A stretch of 64,000 bases of DNA from CAVUCE01 sp963739985 (GTDB taxonomy: Bacteria > Bacteroidota > Ignavibacteria > Ignavibacteriales > Ignavibacteriaceae), in assembly GCA_963739985.1 (NCBI GenBank), contig CAVUCE010000022.1, forward strand, positions 496,001 through 560,000. The letters are read 5' to 3'. Below, piece after piece: positions 32,827-41,481 of this stretch. Within the stretch, counting starts at the first letter, position 1. Every line of letters starts with the position of its first letter. The position numbers were made by a program, and so were the translations under genes. The notes under the pieces were generated by a model. It saw only the letters and a list, made by a program, of their open reading frames with translations, ran no database searches and was not told where the DNA came from.

Positions 32827-35277
32827 ATGAGAGTCTTAAAATTCGGTGGTTCTTCGGTTGGAAGCGCTGATCGTATTATAAATGTTCTCAACATTCTAAA
32901 AAAATACGAAAAAGAACAAATAGCAGTTGTTTTTTCTGCTTTCCAAAAAATTACTGATCAACTTATAGCTGTTAGCCGACTTGCTTCAGAAGGAAATTTA
33001 AGTTATCAGCAAGTATTTAATGAAATTGAAGCCCGCCATATTTCAACAGCCAAAGAACTTATCTCAACTAAAAGACAAAGCAAAATTTTAGCACCTATAA
33101 AAGTTACGTTAAATGAATTAGAAGATGTGCTACACGGTGTATTTTTAATTAAAGAACTGTCTCCTCGGACACTTGATTTTGTTTTAAGTTTTGGTGAAAG
33201 ACTTTCGGCGTTCATAATTACTAATGCATTAATTGATAGAAAAATTGACTGCGAATTTTTAGACAGTCGAGAAATTCTTGTAACGGATGATAGCTTCGGA
33301 AGTGCTAAAGTTGATTTTGAACTAACCAATAAAAAAGTAAAAACTTATTTTAAAAGCCATAAATCGCTTCAAATTGTTACCGGATTTATTGCATCTACTG
33401 TTAACAACGAAACAACAACTTTAGGTAGAGGAGGTTCGGATTATAGTGCGGCAATTTTAGGTGCAGCTTTAAGCGCAAAGGAAATTGAAATATGGACTGA
33501 CGTTGACGGCGTTTTAACAGCAGATCCAAGAAAAGTAATAAAAGCTTTCTCTTTAAAACATATTACCTACGAAGAAGCTATGGAGCTTTCACATTTTGGC
33601 GCAAAAGTTATTCATCCCCCAACAATGCAGCCGGCAATGAACAAGAGAATTCCAATACGAATTAAAAATACTTTTAAACCGGAAATTGAAGGAACTCTGA
33701 TTGATGAAAAGGTCAATTTAAAAGATTTATCCATTAAAGGTATTTCCGCTATCGATGATATTTCCTTAATAAGAATTCAAGGCGGTGGTATGGTAGGAGT
33801 AGCCGGCGTTGCGCAAAGAATTTTTAAAGCATTGGCTACTAAGAAAATAAATATAATTTTAATTACCCAGGCTTCTTCCGAGCATTCAGTTTGTATTGCA
33901 GTTTTGCCTAATTCTGCAGAGCAAGCAAAAAAATCTATTGAAGATGAGCTACATTATGAGATAAGAGAAAAACTTATAAATGCTCCGGTAATAGAAAATG
34001 ATTTATCTATTGTTGCAGTTGTGGGTGAAAATATGCGAAACACTCCCGGTATTGCAGGCAAAGTATTTCAAGCTTTGGGTAAAAACGGAATTAATATTTC
34101 CGCTATTGCACAAGGTTCATCGGAATTAAATATTTCAGCTGTAATTTCAAAATCCAACGAAGCTAAAGCATTAAACGCTCTTCACGATGCGTTCTTCATG
34201 GGAATAGAAAAGACAGTAAATTTATTTATTGTCGGGTCCGGTTTAATCGGTGGGACTTTACTTAGACAAATTCAAAATCAGGAAGAGTATTTAAAGAATG
34301 AATATTCGTTAAGTGTTAAAGTAGTTGCGTTGGCAAACAGCAGAAACATGTTGTTCGATTCAAACGGAGTTAATATTGATACGTGGCAAGATGACTTAAA
34401 TAAGAATGGTATTAAAACCGATTTAACAGATTTTGTAGAATCGATGAAAAAGTTAAATCTGCCGAATAGTATTTTTGTTGATTGCACAGCCAGTAGTCAG
34501 GTTGTAGAAAAGTATCTTGGTATTTTAGAATCTACAATTTCTATAGTAACTCCGAATAAAAAAGCGAACTCAGGCAGCTATACAGATTATATAAAGCTTA
34601 AGCAATCAGCTCAAAAACATAATGTTAAATTTCTTTATGAAACTAATGTAGGAGCCGGTTTGCCGATAATAAATACCATAAGTGATTTGGTATCAAGCGG
34701 TGACAAAGTTACAAAAATAGAAGGTGTACTTTCCGGAACATTGAGTTACCTTTTCAATTCATTTACAAACGGAAAACCTTTTAGTGAAGTTGTCAAAGAC
34801 GCAAAAGCTAAAGGTTATACTGAACCGGATCCAAGAGAAGATTTAAACGGATTAGACGTTGCTAGAAAATTATTAATTCTCGCACGCGAAATTGGGCTTT
34901 CTCTTGAGCTCAAAGACATTAAATTAGAAAATCTTGTCCCACAGCAAGCAAGAAATAGTAAATCGATAGATAAGTTTTTTGATATGCTCGCAAAACATGA
35001 CAAAGAATTCGATAGCAAAAAATTAAAAGCTCATCAAAATGGTAAAGTGCTAAGGTATATTGCAAAGCTTGAAAATGGTAAAGCAGAAATTGCATTAAAA
35101 GAAATTGATAGCACACATCCATTTTATTCAATGTCCGGCACTGATAATATTTTGGCATTAACAACTAAGCATAGTGCTGATAGGCCAATAGTTATTAAAG
35201 GTCCTGGTGCAGGTGCCGATGTGACCTCTGCAGGTGTTTTTGCGGATATAATAAGAATTTCAAATTATCTTAGTTGA
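32827..35277 (+). CDS. thrA: Bifunctional aspartokinase / homoserine dehydrogenase
   Basis: An 816-residue fusion catalysing the first and third steps from aspartate to homoserine. The N-terminal kinase begins MRVLKFGGSSVGSADRI and has TLGRGGSDYSAAILGAAL and EIWTDVDGVLTADPR. Two ACT domains lie at about residues 310-460 (threonine feedback). The homoserine dehydrogenase part starts with LFIVGSGLIGGTLLRQI near residue 463 and contains ETNVGAGLPIINT and GVLSGTLSYLFN, then GYTEPDPREDLNGLDVARK. Length matches E. coli ThrA. Ribosome-binding GAAGGA precedes the ATG. It is the first gene of the thr operon, downstream of the attenuator. Confidence 0.96.
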   Translation: MRVLKFGGSSVGSADRIINVLNILKKYEKEQIAVVFSAFQKITDQLIAVSRLASEGNLSYQQVFNEIEARHISTAKELISTKRQSKILAPIKVTLNELEDVLHGVFLIKELSPRTLDFVLSFGERLSAFIITNALIDRKIDCEFLDSREILVTDDSFGSAKVDFELTNKKVKTYFKSHKSLQIVTGFIASTVNNETTTLGRGGSDYSAAILGAALSAKEIEIWTDVDGVLTADPRKVIKAFSLKHITYEEAMELSHFGAKVIHPPTMQPAMNKRIPIRIKNTFKPEIEGTLIDEKVNLKDLSIKGISAIDDISLIRIQGGGMVGVAGVAQRIFKALATKKINIILITQASSEHSVCIAVLPNSAEQAKKSIEDELHYEIREKLINAPVIENDLSIVAVVGENMRNTPGIAGKVFQALGKNGINISAIAQGSSELNISAVISKSNEAKALNALHDAFFMGIEKTVNLFIVGSGLIGGTLLRQIQNQEEYLKNEYSLSVKVVALANSRNMLFDSNGVNIDTWQDDLNKNGIKTDLTDFVESMKKLNLPNSIFVDCTASSQVVEKYLGILESTISIVTPNKKANSGSYTDYIKLKQSAQKHNVKFLYETNVGAGLPIINTISDLVSSGDKVTKIEGVLSGTLSYLFNSFTNGKPFSEVVKDAKAKGYTEPDPREDLNGLDVARKLLILAREIGLSLELKDIKLENLVPQQARNSKSIDKFFDMLAKHDKEFDSKKLKAHQNGKVLRYIAKLENGKAEIALKEIDSTHPFYSMSGTDNILALTTKHSADRPIVIKGPGAGADVTSAGVFADIIRISNYLS

Positions 35278-35318
35278 GTTAAGTTTAATAATTTAAAAAT
35301 AAAAACGTGAGAAAAATT

Positions 35319-36368
35319 ATGTCATCTGAAGGAAAAATTAACGTTGGAGTCCTCGGCGCAACAGGAAGTGTCGGACAAAAATTCATCGCATTGCTCCAAA
35401 ATCATCCATGGTTCAAAGTAACTGAAGTCGCTGCATCAGAAAAGTCCTCCGGCAAGAAATACAAAAATGCGGTAAACTGGATTTTATCGTCTCCTCTGCC
35501 AAATGAAGTTGCTGAGTTAACTGTAAAAGACTGCGAACCAAACTTAGAATGTAAAATAGTTTTTTCCGGATTGGATTCTAGCGTTGCTGGAGGAATTGAA
35601 GAGAGTTTTGCAAAAAAAGGATACATCGTCGTTTCAAATTCTAAAAATCATAGAATGGATAGTGACGTACCATTATTAGTTCCTGAAATAAATCATGATC
35701 ATATTGATTTAATTAAAGCACAGAAATTTGGCGGCGGTTGTATAGTTACTAATCCTAATTGTTCCACAATTGGAATGGTATTAGCATTAAAACCTTTAGT
35801 TGATAAATTTGGAATTGAAGCAGTAAATGTTGTAACTATGCAAGCTCTTTCCGGCGGCGGATATCCTGGAGTTTCAAGTCTTGATATAATTGATAACGTA
35901 ATTCCTTTTATCGGTGGTGAAGAGGACAAACTTGTAACAGAACCGTTAAAAATATTCGGGAAATTATCAGGCGATCATATTGAAAACATCGAAATGAAAG
36001 TTAGTGCTCAATGTAATCGTGTTGCAGTTGTTGATGGACATCTTGAATGCGTACAGGTAAAACTTAAAAAGAAAGCTACAAAAGATGAAGTAATTAAAGC
36101 ATGGGAAGAATTTACAAGCGAACCTCAAAAACTAAATTTACCGACTGCCCCAACAAAGCCGGCTTATTATTTTCACGAAGATAAATATCCGCAGCCGAGA
36201 ATACATCGCAATATTGATAAAGGAATGGCTGTATCAATTGGTAGATTAAGAGAAGATTCGTTGTTCGATTTTAAATTTGTAATTCTATCTCATAACACTG
36301 TTAGAGGTGCAGCAGGCGGCGCTTTACTTTGTGCGGAACTGATGAAAGCCAAAGGTCTACTTGATTAA
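35319..36368 (+). CDS. asd: Aspartate-semialdehyde dehydrogenase (archaeal/fungal-type)
   Basis: Asd reduces aspartyl phosphate to the semialdehyde, the step between the two ThrA activities. The 349-residue protein has GVLGATGSVGQKFIALL, the catalytic Cys148 in TNPNCSTIGM and the His region CNRVAVVDGHLE. Its length and the GATGSVGQKF, TNPNCSTIGMVLALKPL forms match the archaeal/fungal branch rather than the E. coli enzyme. I chose the ATG at 35319 over a GTG four codons upstream. Placement between thrA and thrB completes the homoserine pathway in one operon. Confidence 0.94.
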   Translation: MSSEGKINVGVLGATGSVGQKFIALLQNHPWFKVTEVAASEKSSGKKYKNAVNWILSSPLPNEVAELTVKDCEPNLECKIVFSGLDSSVAGGIEESFAKKGYIVVSNSKNHRMDSDVPLLVPEINHDHIDLIKAQKFGGGCIVTNPNCSTIGMVLALKPLVDKFGIEAVNVVTMQALSGGGYPGVSSLDIIDNVIPFIGGEEDKLVTEPLKIFGKLSGDHIENIEMKVSAQCNRVAVVDGHLECVQVKLKKKATKDEVIKAWEEFTSEPQKLNLPTAPTKPAYYFHEDKYPQPRIHRNIDKGMAVSIGRLREDSLFDFKFVILSHNTVRGAAGGALLCAELMKAKGLLD

Positions 36369-36428
36369 TTATTGATTGTTCGCAATTATGCCGACCTATT
36401 TTTTTGTCGGTAAAGTAAATTGGAAAAT

Positions 36429-37361
36429 ATGAAAAAAGAAATAAAAGTTTTCGCTCCCGCATCGGTAACTAACGTTGGCTGTGGATTCGACATTTTGGGA
36501 TTTGCAATCGATTGGCCGGGTGATGAAATAATTTTGCGAATAAAAGAAAAACCCGGAATTTCCATAAAAAAAATTACGGGTGATCACGGTATACTTCCTT
36601 TAGATCCCTCTAAAAATACCGCCGGTCTCTCTTTAATGGCTTTAGCTGATCATCTCCAGTTTGAAAAAGGAATTGAGATAGAACTCCATAAAAAAATGGC
36701 TCTTGGAAGCGGACTCGGTTCCAGTGCGGCATCTGCAGTAGCAAGTGTTTTCGCATTAAATGAACTTTTAGACAAACCATTAACAAAAGATCAATTAATG
36801 GAGTTTGCTCTGGAAGGCGAAAAACTTACATGCGGCGGAACTCCTCATGGTGATAATGTGGCTGCATGCTTGTACGGAGGTTTTGTTCTTGTAAGAAGTA
36901 TAAATCCTATAGATGTCATAAATATTGATACACCGGATAATCTTTTTTGTTCTGTGGTTCATCCGCATTTAGAAATTAATACTTCCGACACACGTAAAAT
37001 GTTGAGAAAGCAAATCTTGCTTTCCGATGCCGTAAAACAATGGGGAAATGTTGCAGGACTTGTTGCAGGACTAATGAACAATGATTACGATTTAATCGGA
37101 AGATCTTTGCATGATGTTATAATCGAACCGGTCCGCTCAATCTTAATACCCGGATTTGATGAGGTTAAAAAAGCTGCACTTGATGCAGGCGCAATAGGAA
37201 GCAGCATTTCGGGATCAGGACCGTCAATCTTTGCTTTAAGTAAGACACAGGATACTGCTAAAAAAGTAGCAAATGTAATGAAAAAAGTTTTAAAATCAGT
37301 TGAAATTGAAAGCGATATTTATTTATCGCCGATAAACAAAATCGGTCCTAAAATTCTCTAA
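36429..37361 (+). CDS. thrB: Homoserine kinase
   Basis: ThrB phosphorylates homoserine. The 310-residue GHMP kinase starts FAPASVTNVGCGFDILGFA and has the ATP-binding ALGSGLGSSAASAVA and the C-terminal GSSISGSGPSIFAL. The ATG at 36429 is preferred to a TTG three codons upstream. A small CCGAC/GTCGG stem lies in the 60-nt gap after asd. Confidence 0.95.
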   Translation: MKKEIKVFAPASVTNVGCGFDILGFAIDWPGDEIILRIKEKPGISIKKITGDHGILPLDPSKNTAGLSLMALADHLQFEKGIEIELHKKMALGSGLGSSAASAVASVFALNELLDKPLTKDQLMEFALEGEKLTCGGTPHGDNVAACLYGGFVLVRSINPIDVINIDTPDNLFCSVVHPHLEINTSDTRKMLRKQILLSDAVKQWGNVAGLVAGLMNNDYDLIGRSLHDVIIEPVRSILIPGFDEVKKAALDAGAIGSSISGSGPSIFALSKTQDTAKKVANVMKKVLKSVEIESDIYLSPINKIGPKIL

Positions 37362-37392
37362 TAGAATTGTAAACTCTCGGATAAAAATTAGA

Positions 37393-38697
37393 ATGAAACT
37401 ATACTCAACAAATGACAAAAATAATATTGTAAGTTTTAAGGATGCAGTAATTCATGGAATTGCAAAAGACGGCGGATTGTTCATGCCTACTGAGATTCCA
37501 ATATTAGATAAAATATTCTTTGAGACAATCAGTGATTATTCATTGAATGAAATTGCATTTAAAGTAAGTGAGGCATTCTTAAAAGACGATCTCACAGAAG
37601 ATGAAATTAGCAGCATAATTTCAGCAGCTTTTGATTTTTCAGCGCCACTTACCCAGCTTGATGAAAACATAAATATTCTCGAACTTTTTCACGGTCCAAC
37701 ACTTGCATTCAAAGATTTTGGCGCTCGATTTATGGCGCAAACATTATCAACCTTAAATAAAAAAAATGATAAAGAAATAACTATACTCGTTGCAACTTCA
37801 GGCGATACCGGAAGCGCAGTAGCGAATGGGTTTTATAAATCCAAAGGGATTAATGTTATCTTGCTTTATCCGAGTGGTAAAGTAAGTAAGTTGCAAGAGC
37901 AGCAATTAACTACATTGAATGAGAACATAACCGCATTAGAAGTCGAAGGTACTTTTGATGATTGTCAGAGATTAGTAAAATCGGCTTTTAAGGATAACGA
38001 GATTAAACAAAAGCTAACATTATCCTCAGCAAACTCCATAAACATTGCTCGTTTGCTGCCGCAATCTTTTTACTATTTTTATGCTTATGCCCAACTAAAA
38101 GATAAAACTAAAAAAACAATTATCTCCGTACCTAGCGGAAACTTTGGTAATTTAACTGCCGGATTGTTTTCAAGAGCTATGGGTCTTCCAATTGATAAAT
38201 TTATTGCTGCTACAAATTCCAACGATGTTTTTCCAAAGTATTTAGAATCTGGAAAATTTTTAGTAAAACCGTCAGTGCTTACAATTTCGAATGCGATGGA
38301 TGTCGGAAATCCAAGTAATCTTGCAAGAATTCAAGCTCTATATGATAACGATGTTACAAAAATTAGAGATGTCATATTTAGCTCTTCTTTTTCTGACGAT
38401 CAAACTAAAGCAAAAATGAAAGATGTTTTTGATACTAATAAATATGTAATCGATCCACACGGAGCAGTCGGCTTTTTAGCATTAGAAAAATATTTAGAAG
38501 AAAATAATATTAATAATTACAATGGAATCGTTTTAGAAACCGCTCATCCGGCAAAGTTTATAGATATAGTTGAAGAAGTTATTAAACATAAAATTGAAAT
38601 ACCGGATAGACTAAAAGCTTGTTTGGAAAAGAAAAAAAATGCGATAAAAACTTCAAACAAGTTTACGGACTTTAAAGAATACTTAATGCAAAAATAA
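37393..38697 (+). CDS. thrC: Threonine synthase
   Basis: ThrC converts O-phosphohomoserine to threonine with PLP. The 434-residue protein has the E. coli-type N-terminus (YSTNDKNNIVSFKDAVIHGIA), PLP-lysine Lys107 in FHGPTLAFKDFGARF, VATSGDTGSAVANGF and SVPSGNFGNLTAGLF. It follows thrB by 31 nt and completes the threonine branch. Confidence 0.96.
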   Translation: MKLYSTNDKNNIVSFKDAVIHGIAKDGGLFMPTEIPILDKIFFETISDYSLNEIAFKVSEAFLKDDLTEDEISSIISAAFDFSAPLTQLDENINILELFHGPTLAFKDFGARFMAQTLSTLNKKNDKEITILVATSGDTGSAVANGFYKSKGINVILLYPSGKVSKLQEQQLTTLNENITALEVEGTFDDCQRLVKSAFKDNEIKQKLTLSSANSINIARLLPQSFYYFYAYAQLKDKTKKTIISVPSGNFGNLTAGLFSRAMGLPIDKFIAATNSNDVFPKYLESGKFLVKPSVLTISNAMDVGNPSNLARIQALYDNDVTKIRDVIFSSSFSDDQTKAKMKDVFDTNKYVIDPHGAVGFLALEKYLEENNINNYNGIVLETAHPAKFIDIVEEVIKHKIEIPDRLKACLEKKKNAIKTSNKFTDFKEYLMQK

Positions 38698-38716
38698 AAT
38701 TATAAAGGGAATTAGA

Positions 38717-39532
38717 ATGGAAGCAAAAAAAACTGCCGCTATACTTGGCGGAGGGAATATAGGATTAGCAATTGCAGAAGGATTATTAAGCTCTAATTTA
38801 TATCCTGCTAATAATATTTCAATTACAAGAAGAAGGATAGAACTTTTAAAAGATTATCAAGAACAAGGGTTCAATATTTTAAGTGATAATGTCGAGGCTG
38901 TAAAAAATTCAGAAATAATAGTTATTGCAGTTCAGCCTAATCAAATGGACGAATTATTGAAAGAAATTAAACCGGTTATTGATCCTAAAAAACATATAGT
39001 AATTTCCGTTGTTTCAGGAGCAAGCATTAAAGCAATAAAAGGATTAGTTGGAAATGAAGTTTCCGTTGTACGCGCAATGCCAAACACAGCAATTGCTATA
39101 AAAGAATCAATGACATGTTTATCTTCAGATACTAAAACAAACGGATCGCTAAAAATTGCCAAAGAAATTTTTGATTCAGTAGGGCAGACTTTAATTATAG
39201 ATGAGGCTCTTATGGTTCCGGCAACTGCATTATGTGCATGTGGAATCGCATTCTTCTTACGGGCAGTAAGAGCTGCATCTCAAGGCGGAATTGAAATTGG
39301 TTTTCATTCTGAAGAAGCATTATTAATGGCAGCTCAAACAGCAAAAGGTGCAGCCTCTCTTTTATTAGATATGGACAGTCACCCGGAAAGTGAAGTGGAT
39401 AAAGTTACAACTCCCAGAGGTTGTACTATTTCAGGATTAAATGAAATGGAACACAACGGTTTTAGCTCCGCATTGATAAAAGGAATAGTTATATCTGCGG
39501 ATAAAGCAGCAAAACTTTATACAATTGATTAA
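38717..39532 (+). CDS. proC: Pyrroline-5-carboxylate reductase
   Basis: ProC performs the last step of proline synthesis. The 271-residue protein has the NADP-binding ILGGGNIGLAIAEGL, AVQPNQMDELL, RAMPNTAIAIKESMT and the C-terminal dimer domain with VTTPRGCTISGLNEME. It lies 19 nt after thrC with its own AAGGGA site, so it is likely co-transcribed. Coupling of proline synthesis to a threonine operon is not an obvious functional link. Confidence 0.94.
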   Translation: MEAKKTAAILGGGNIGLAIAEGLLSSNLYPANNISITRRRIELLKDYQEQGFNILSDNVEAVKNSEIIVIAVQPNQMDELLKEIKPVIDPKKHIVISVVSGASIKAIKGLVGNEVSVVRAMPNTAIAIKESMTCLSSDTKTNGSLKIAKEIFDSVGQTLIIDEALMVPATALCACGIAFFLRAVRAASQGGIEIGFHSEEALLMAAQTAKGAASLLLDMDSHPESEVDKVTTPRGCTISGLNEMEHNGFSSALIKGIVISADKAAKLYTID

Positions 39533-39600
39533 ATTTCCAATGAGATAAATTTCAAAATTGAAGAATACTTTTCAGTAAAACAACTTTTTAATAAAAAAAG

Positions 39601-39632
39601 GTTGACTTAATAATCTTCAAGTATTATCTTTG
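39601..39632 (+). promoter_or_regulatory. FCB-type promoter for the met leader and metYX
   Basis: TTG (39602-39604), 20 nt, then TATCTTTG (39625-39632), an exact TAnnTTTG box. The predicted transcript start is only a few nt before the leader ATG at 39644, so the leader peptide would be nearly leaderless. Confidence 0.55.
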
Positions 39633-39643
39633 TTCCAATTAAA

Positions 39644-39742
39644 ATGAAAAACGAAAAAAGAAATATTAACCTAGAATTTAATCAAATGGCGATGTGTTGC
39701 TGTATGATGATGTGTATGTCATGCAGGAAGGACACAGCCTAA
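39644..39742 (+). CDS. Met/Cys-rich leader peptide of the metYX operon
   Basis: A 32-codon frame from ATG (39644) to TAA (39740-39742). Its second half, MAMCCCMMMCMSCRKDTA, has six Met and five Cys within 12 residues, far outside normal protein composition. An internal ATG at 39686 would give an 18-residue version. It starts a few nt after an FCB promoter and is followed by a terminator, then by a SAM riboswitch and metY. Both Met and Cys are products or close neighbours of the MetY pathway, so stalling on Met or Cys codons would report scarcity of either charged tRNA. I know of no named family for it. Confidence 0.72.
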   Translation: MKNEKRNINLEFNQMAMCCCMMMCMSCRKDTA

Positions 39743-39803
39743 GTTTAATATAAAATAAATTTTGAGTCTGAACCCTTCCCGTATAAATCGAGAAGGGTTT
39801 TTT
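39711..39803 (+). promoter_or_regulatory. Attenuator and terminator after the Met/Cys leader peptide
   Basis: Competing stems are visible. TGTGT (39711-39715) pairs with ACACA (39732-39736), both within the Met/Cys-coding and stop region. GGAAGG (39726-39731) can pair with CCTTCC (39774-39779). AACCCTTC (39771-39778) pairs with GAAGGGTT (39792-39799), which ends in TTTTTT (39798-39803) as an intrinsic terminator. The last two are mutually exclusive, giving an antiterminator/terminator choice like that of the thr leader. Confidence 0.68.
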
Positions 39804-39844
39804 GTTATAAAATATGACGTAGAAATAAATTTACATATTTAAAA

Positions 39845-39965
39845 CTCTTATCGAGAAAGGTTGAGGGATCAGGCCCGATGAAACCTTAGCAACCGTTCCG
39901 TAAACCGGAAGTCATGGTGCTACCTCCTGCCCACCCTTTATAGGGGAAAAAGGGAAAGATGAGAG
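39845..39965 (+). ncRNA. SAM-I (S-box) riboswitch
   Basis: The S-box core is clear: CTTATCGAGA, then GAGGGATCAGGCCCGATGAA, CCTTAGCAACC, GGTGCTACCTCCTGCC and the closing GATGAGAG. P1 forms from CTCTTATC (39845-39852) with GATGAGAG (39958-39965). SAM binding stabilises P1 and favours the downstream terminator, shutting off metY-metX when SAM is plentiful. It lies 40 nt after the terminator of the Met/Cys leader. Confidence 0.93.
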
Positions 39966-39976
39966 AAGAAGTTTTT

Positions 39977-40017
39977 AAAACCTCTTCGAATAATCTTTTC
40001 CGAAGAGGTTTTTTTTT
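39977..40017 (+). terminator. Riboswitch expression-platform terminator
   Basis: A 12-bp stem, AAAACCTCTTCG (39977-39988) with CGAAGAGGTTTT (40001-40012), is followed by a T run to 40017. It is 12 nt after the SAM-I aptamer and 55 nt before metY. Confidence 0.93.
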
Positions 40018-40071
40018 GCAAAGATTTTAGAAGCTAAGTAACAAAATAAATCAAAATGAAAGGATCTAACA

Positions 40072-41409
40072 ATGAGTGCAAACGGAAAAGAAAGACAATT
40101 GCGATACGAAACATTGCAACTTCACGCGGGACAGGAACCGGACCCGACTACCGGTTCACGAGCAGTACCAATCTATCAAACTACATCATATGTTTTTGAT
40201 GACGCTCAGCATGCTGCCGATTTATTCGGATTACAAAAATTCGGAAATATTTATACCCGAATTATGAACCCGACTACAGATGTTTTTGAAAAAAGAATTG
40301 CAGCACTTGAAGGCGGGGTTGCCGCACTTGCAACTGCATCAGGGCAATCCGCGCAGCTCGTGGCTATTACAAATCTAGCACAGGCAGGCGAAAATATTGT
40401 TTCAACCAGTTTGCTCTACGGCGGAACTTACAATCAATTTAAAGTTACTCTTCCCCGTTTGGGAATAGATGTAAAATTTGTCGATGGAGACGAACCGGCG
40501 GAGTTTGAAAAATTAATCGATGATAAAACAAAAGCTTTGTACGTTGAATCAATTGGAAATCCTAAATTAAATATTGCTGATATTGAAGCAATTTCTGCTG
40601 TTGCACACAAACATGGAATTCCGCTGATTGTTGATAATACTTTCGGCGCTGCCGGATATTTAGTCCGTCCGTTCGATCATGGCGCAGATATTATTACAGC
40701 CTCAGCTACGAAATGGATTGGCGGACATGGAACTTCTATCGGCGGTGTTGTTGTTGATTCAGGCAAGTTTGATTGGGGTAACGGTAACTTCCCTGTGTTT
40801 ACTGAACCATCACCTGGTTACCACGGATTAAAATTTAATGAAGTATTTGGTAAAGGATCTCAATTCGGAAACATCGCATTTATCATTCGTGCTAGAGTTG
40901 AAGGATTACGCGATTTAGGTCCTGCTGTTAGTCCGTTTAACTCTTTCCTATTCTTGCAAGGGTTAGAAACTTTATCACTAAGAATTGAAAGACACGGACA
41001 AAATGCTTTAGCGCTTGCAAAATGGTTAGAAAAAAATCCTGCTGTTGAATGGGTTTCTTATCCCGGATTGGAAAGTCATCCCTATCATAATAGAGCCGGC
41101 AAATATTTAAGAAACGGATTATTTGGTTCAATCTTATCTTTTGGAATTAAAGGCGGAGTTGAAGCTGGTAAAAAATTCGTCAATAATGTCCAAGTTTCCA
41201 GTTTGTTAGCAAATGTCGGAGATGCAAAAACATTGGTAATTCATCCGGCAAGCACAACTCACCAACAGCTTTCGGAAAGTGAGCAAGCCACTTCAGGAGT
41301 GCTGCCTGAACAAATAAGAGTTTCTGTTGGAATTGAACATATTGATGATATAATAGAAGACTTTGATATCGCTTTAAAAGCAGCGGTTGGTAAAGAAGTC
41401 ACTACATAA
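40072..41409 (+). CDS. metY: O-acetylhomoserine sulfhydrylase
   Basis: MetY makes homocysteine directly from O-acetylhomoserine and sulfide, bypassing cystathionine. The 445-residue PLP enzyme has ETLQLHAGQEPDPTTGSRAVPIYQT, NPTTDVFEKRIAALEGG, VDNTFGAAGYL and the PLP Lys214 in SATKWIGGHGTSIGG. The length and the HAGQEPDPTTGSR opening are typical of OAH sulfhydrylases rather than MetB or MetC. An AAAGGA site precedes the ATG. Expression is controlled by the Met/Cys attenuator and SAM-I riboswitch upstream. Confidence 0.94.
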   Translation: MSANGKERQLRYETLQLHAGQEPDPTTGSRAVPIYQTTSYVFDDAQHAADLFGLQKFGNIYTRIMNPTTDVFEKRIAALEGGVAALATASGQSAQLVAITNLAQAGENIVSTSLLYGGTYNQFKVTLPRLGIDVKFVDGDEPAEFEKLIDDKTKALYVESIGNPKLNIADIEAISAVAHKHGIPLIVDNTFGAAGYLVRPFDHGADIITASATKWIGGHGTSIGGVVVDSGKFDWGNGNFPVFTEPSPGYHGLKFNEVFGKGSQFGNIAFIIRARVEGLRDLGPAVSPFNSFLFLQGLETLSLRIERHGQNALALAKWLEKNPAVEWVSYPGLESHPYHNRAGKYLRNGLFGSILSFGIKGGVEAGKKFVNNVQVSSLLANVGDAKTLVIHPASTTHQQLSESEQATSGVLPEQIRVSVGIEHIDDIIEDFDIALKAAVGKEVTT

Positions 41410-41481
41410 TAAAAAATAAATAATATATTTGTGCGGGCGGATTTTTATCTGTCCGCAAACTATTTTTAAAGTTATAAAGTT

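Noticed and set aside
36390..36408. Small CCGAC/GTCGG stem between asd and thrB as a terminator
   Set aside because: The T run is in the loop, not after the stem, and the genes are clearly one pathway operon, so an intrinsic terminator is not supported.
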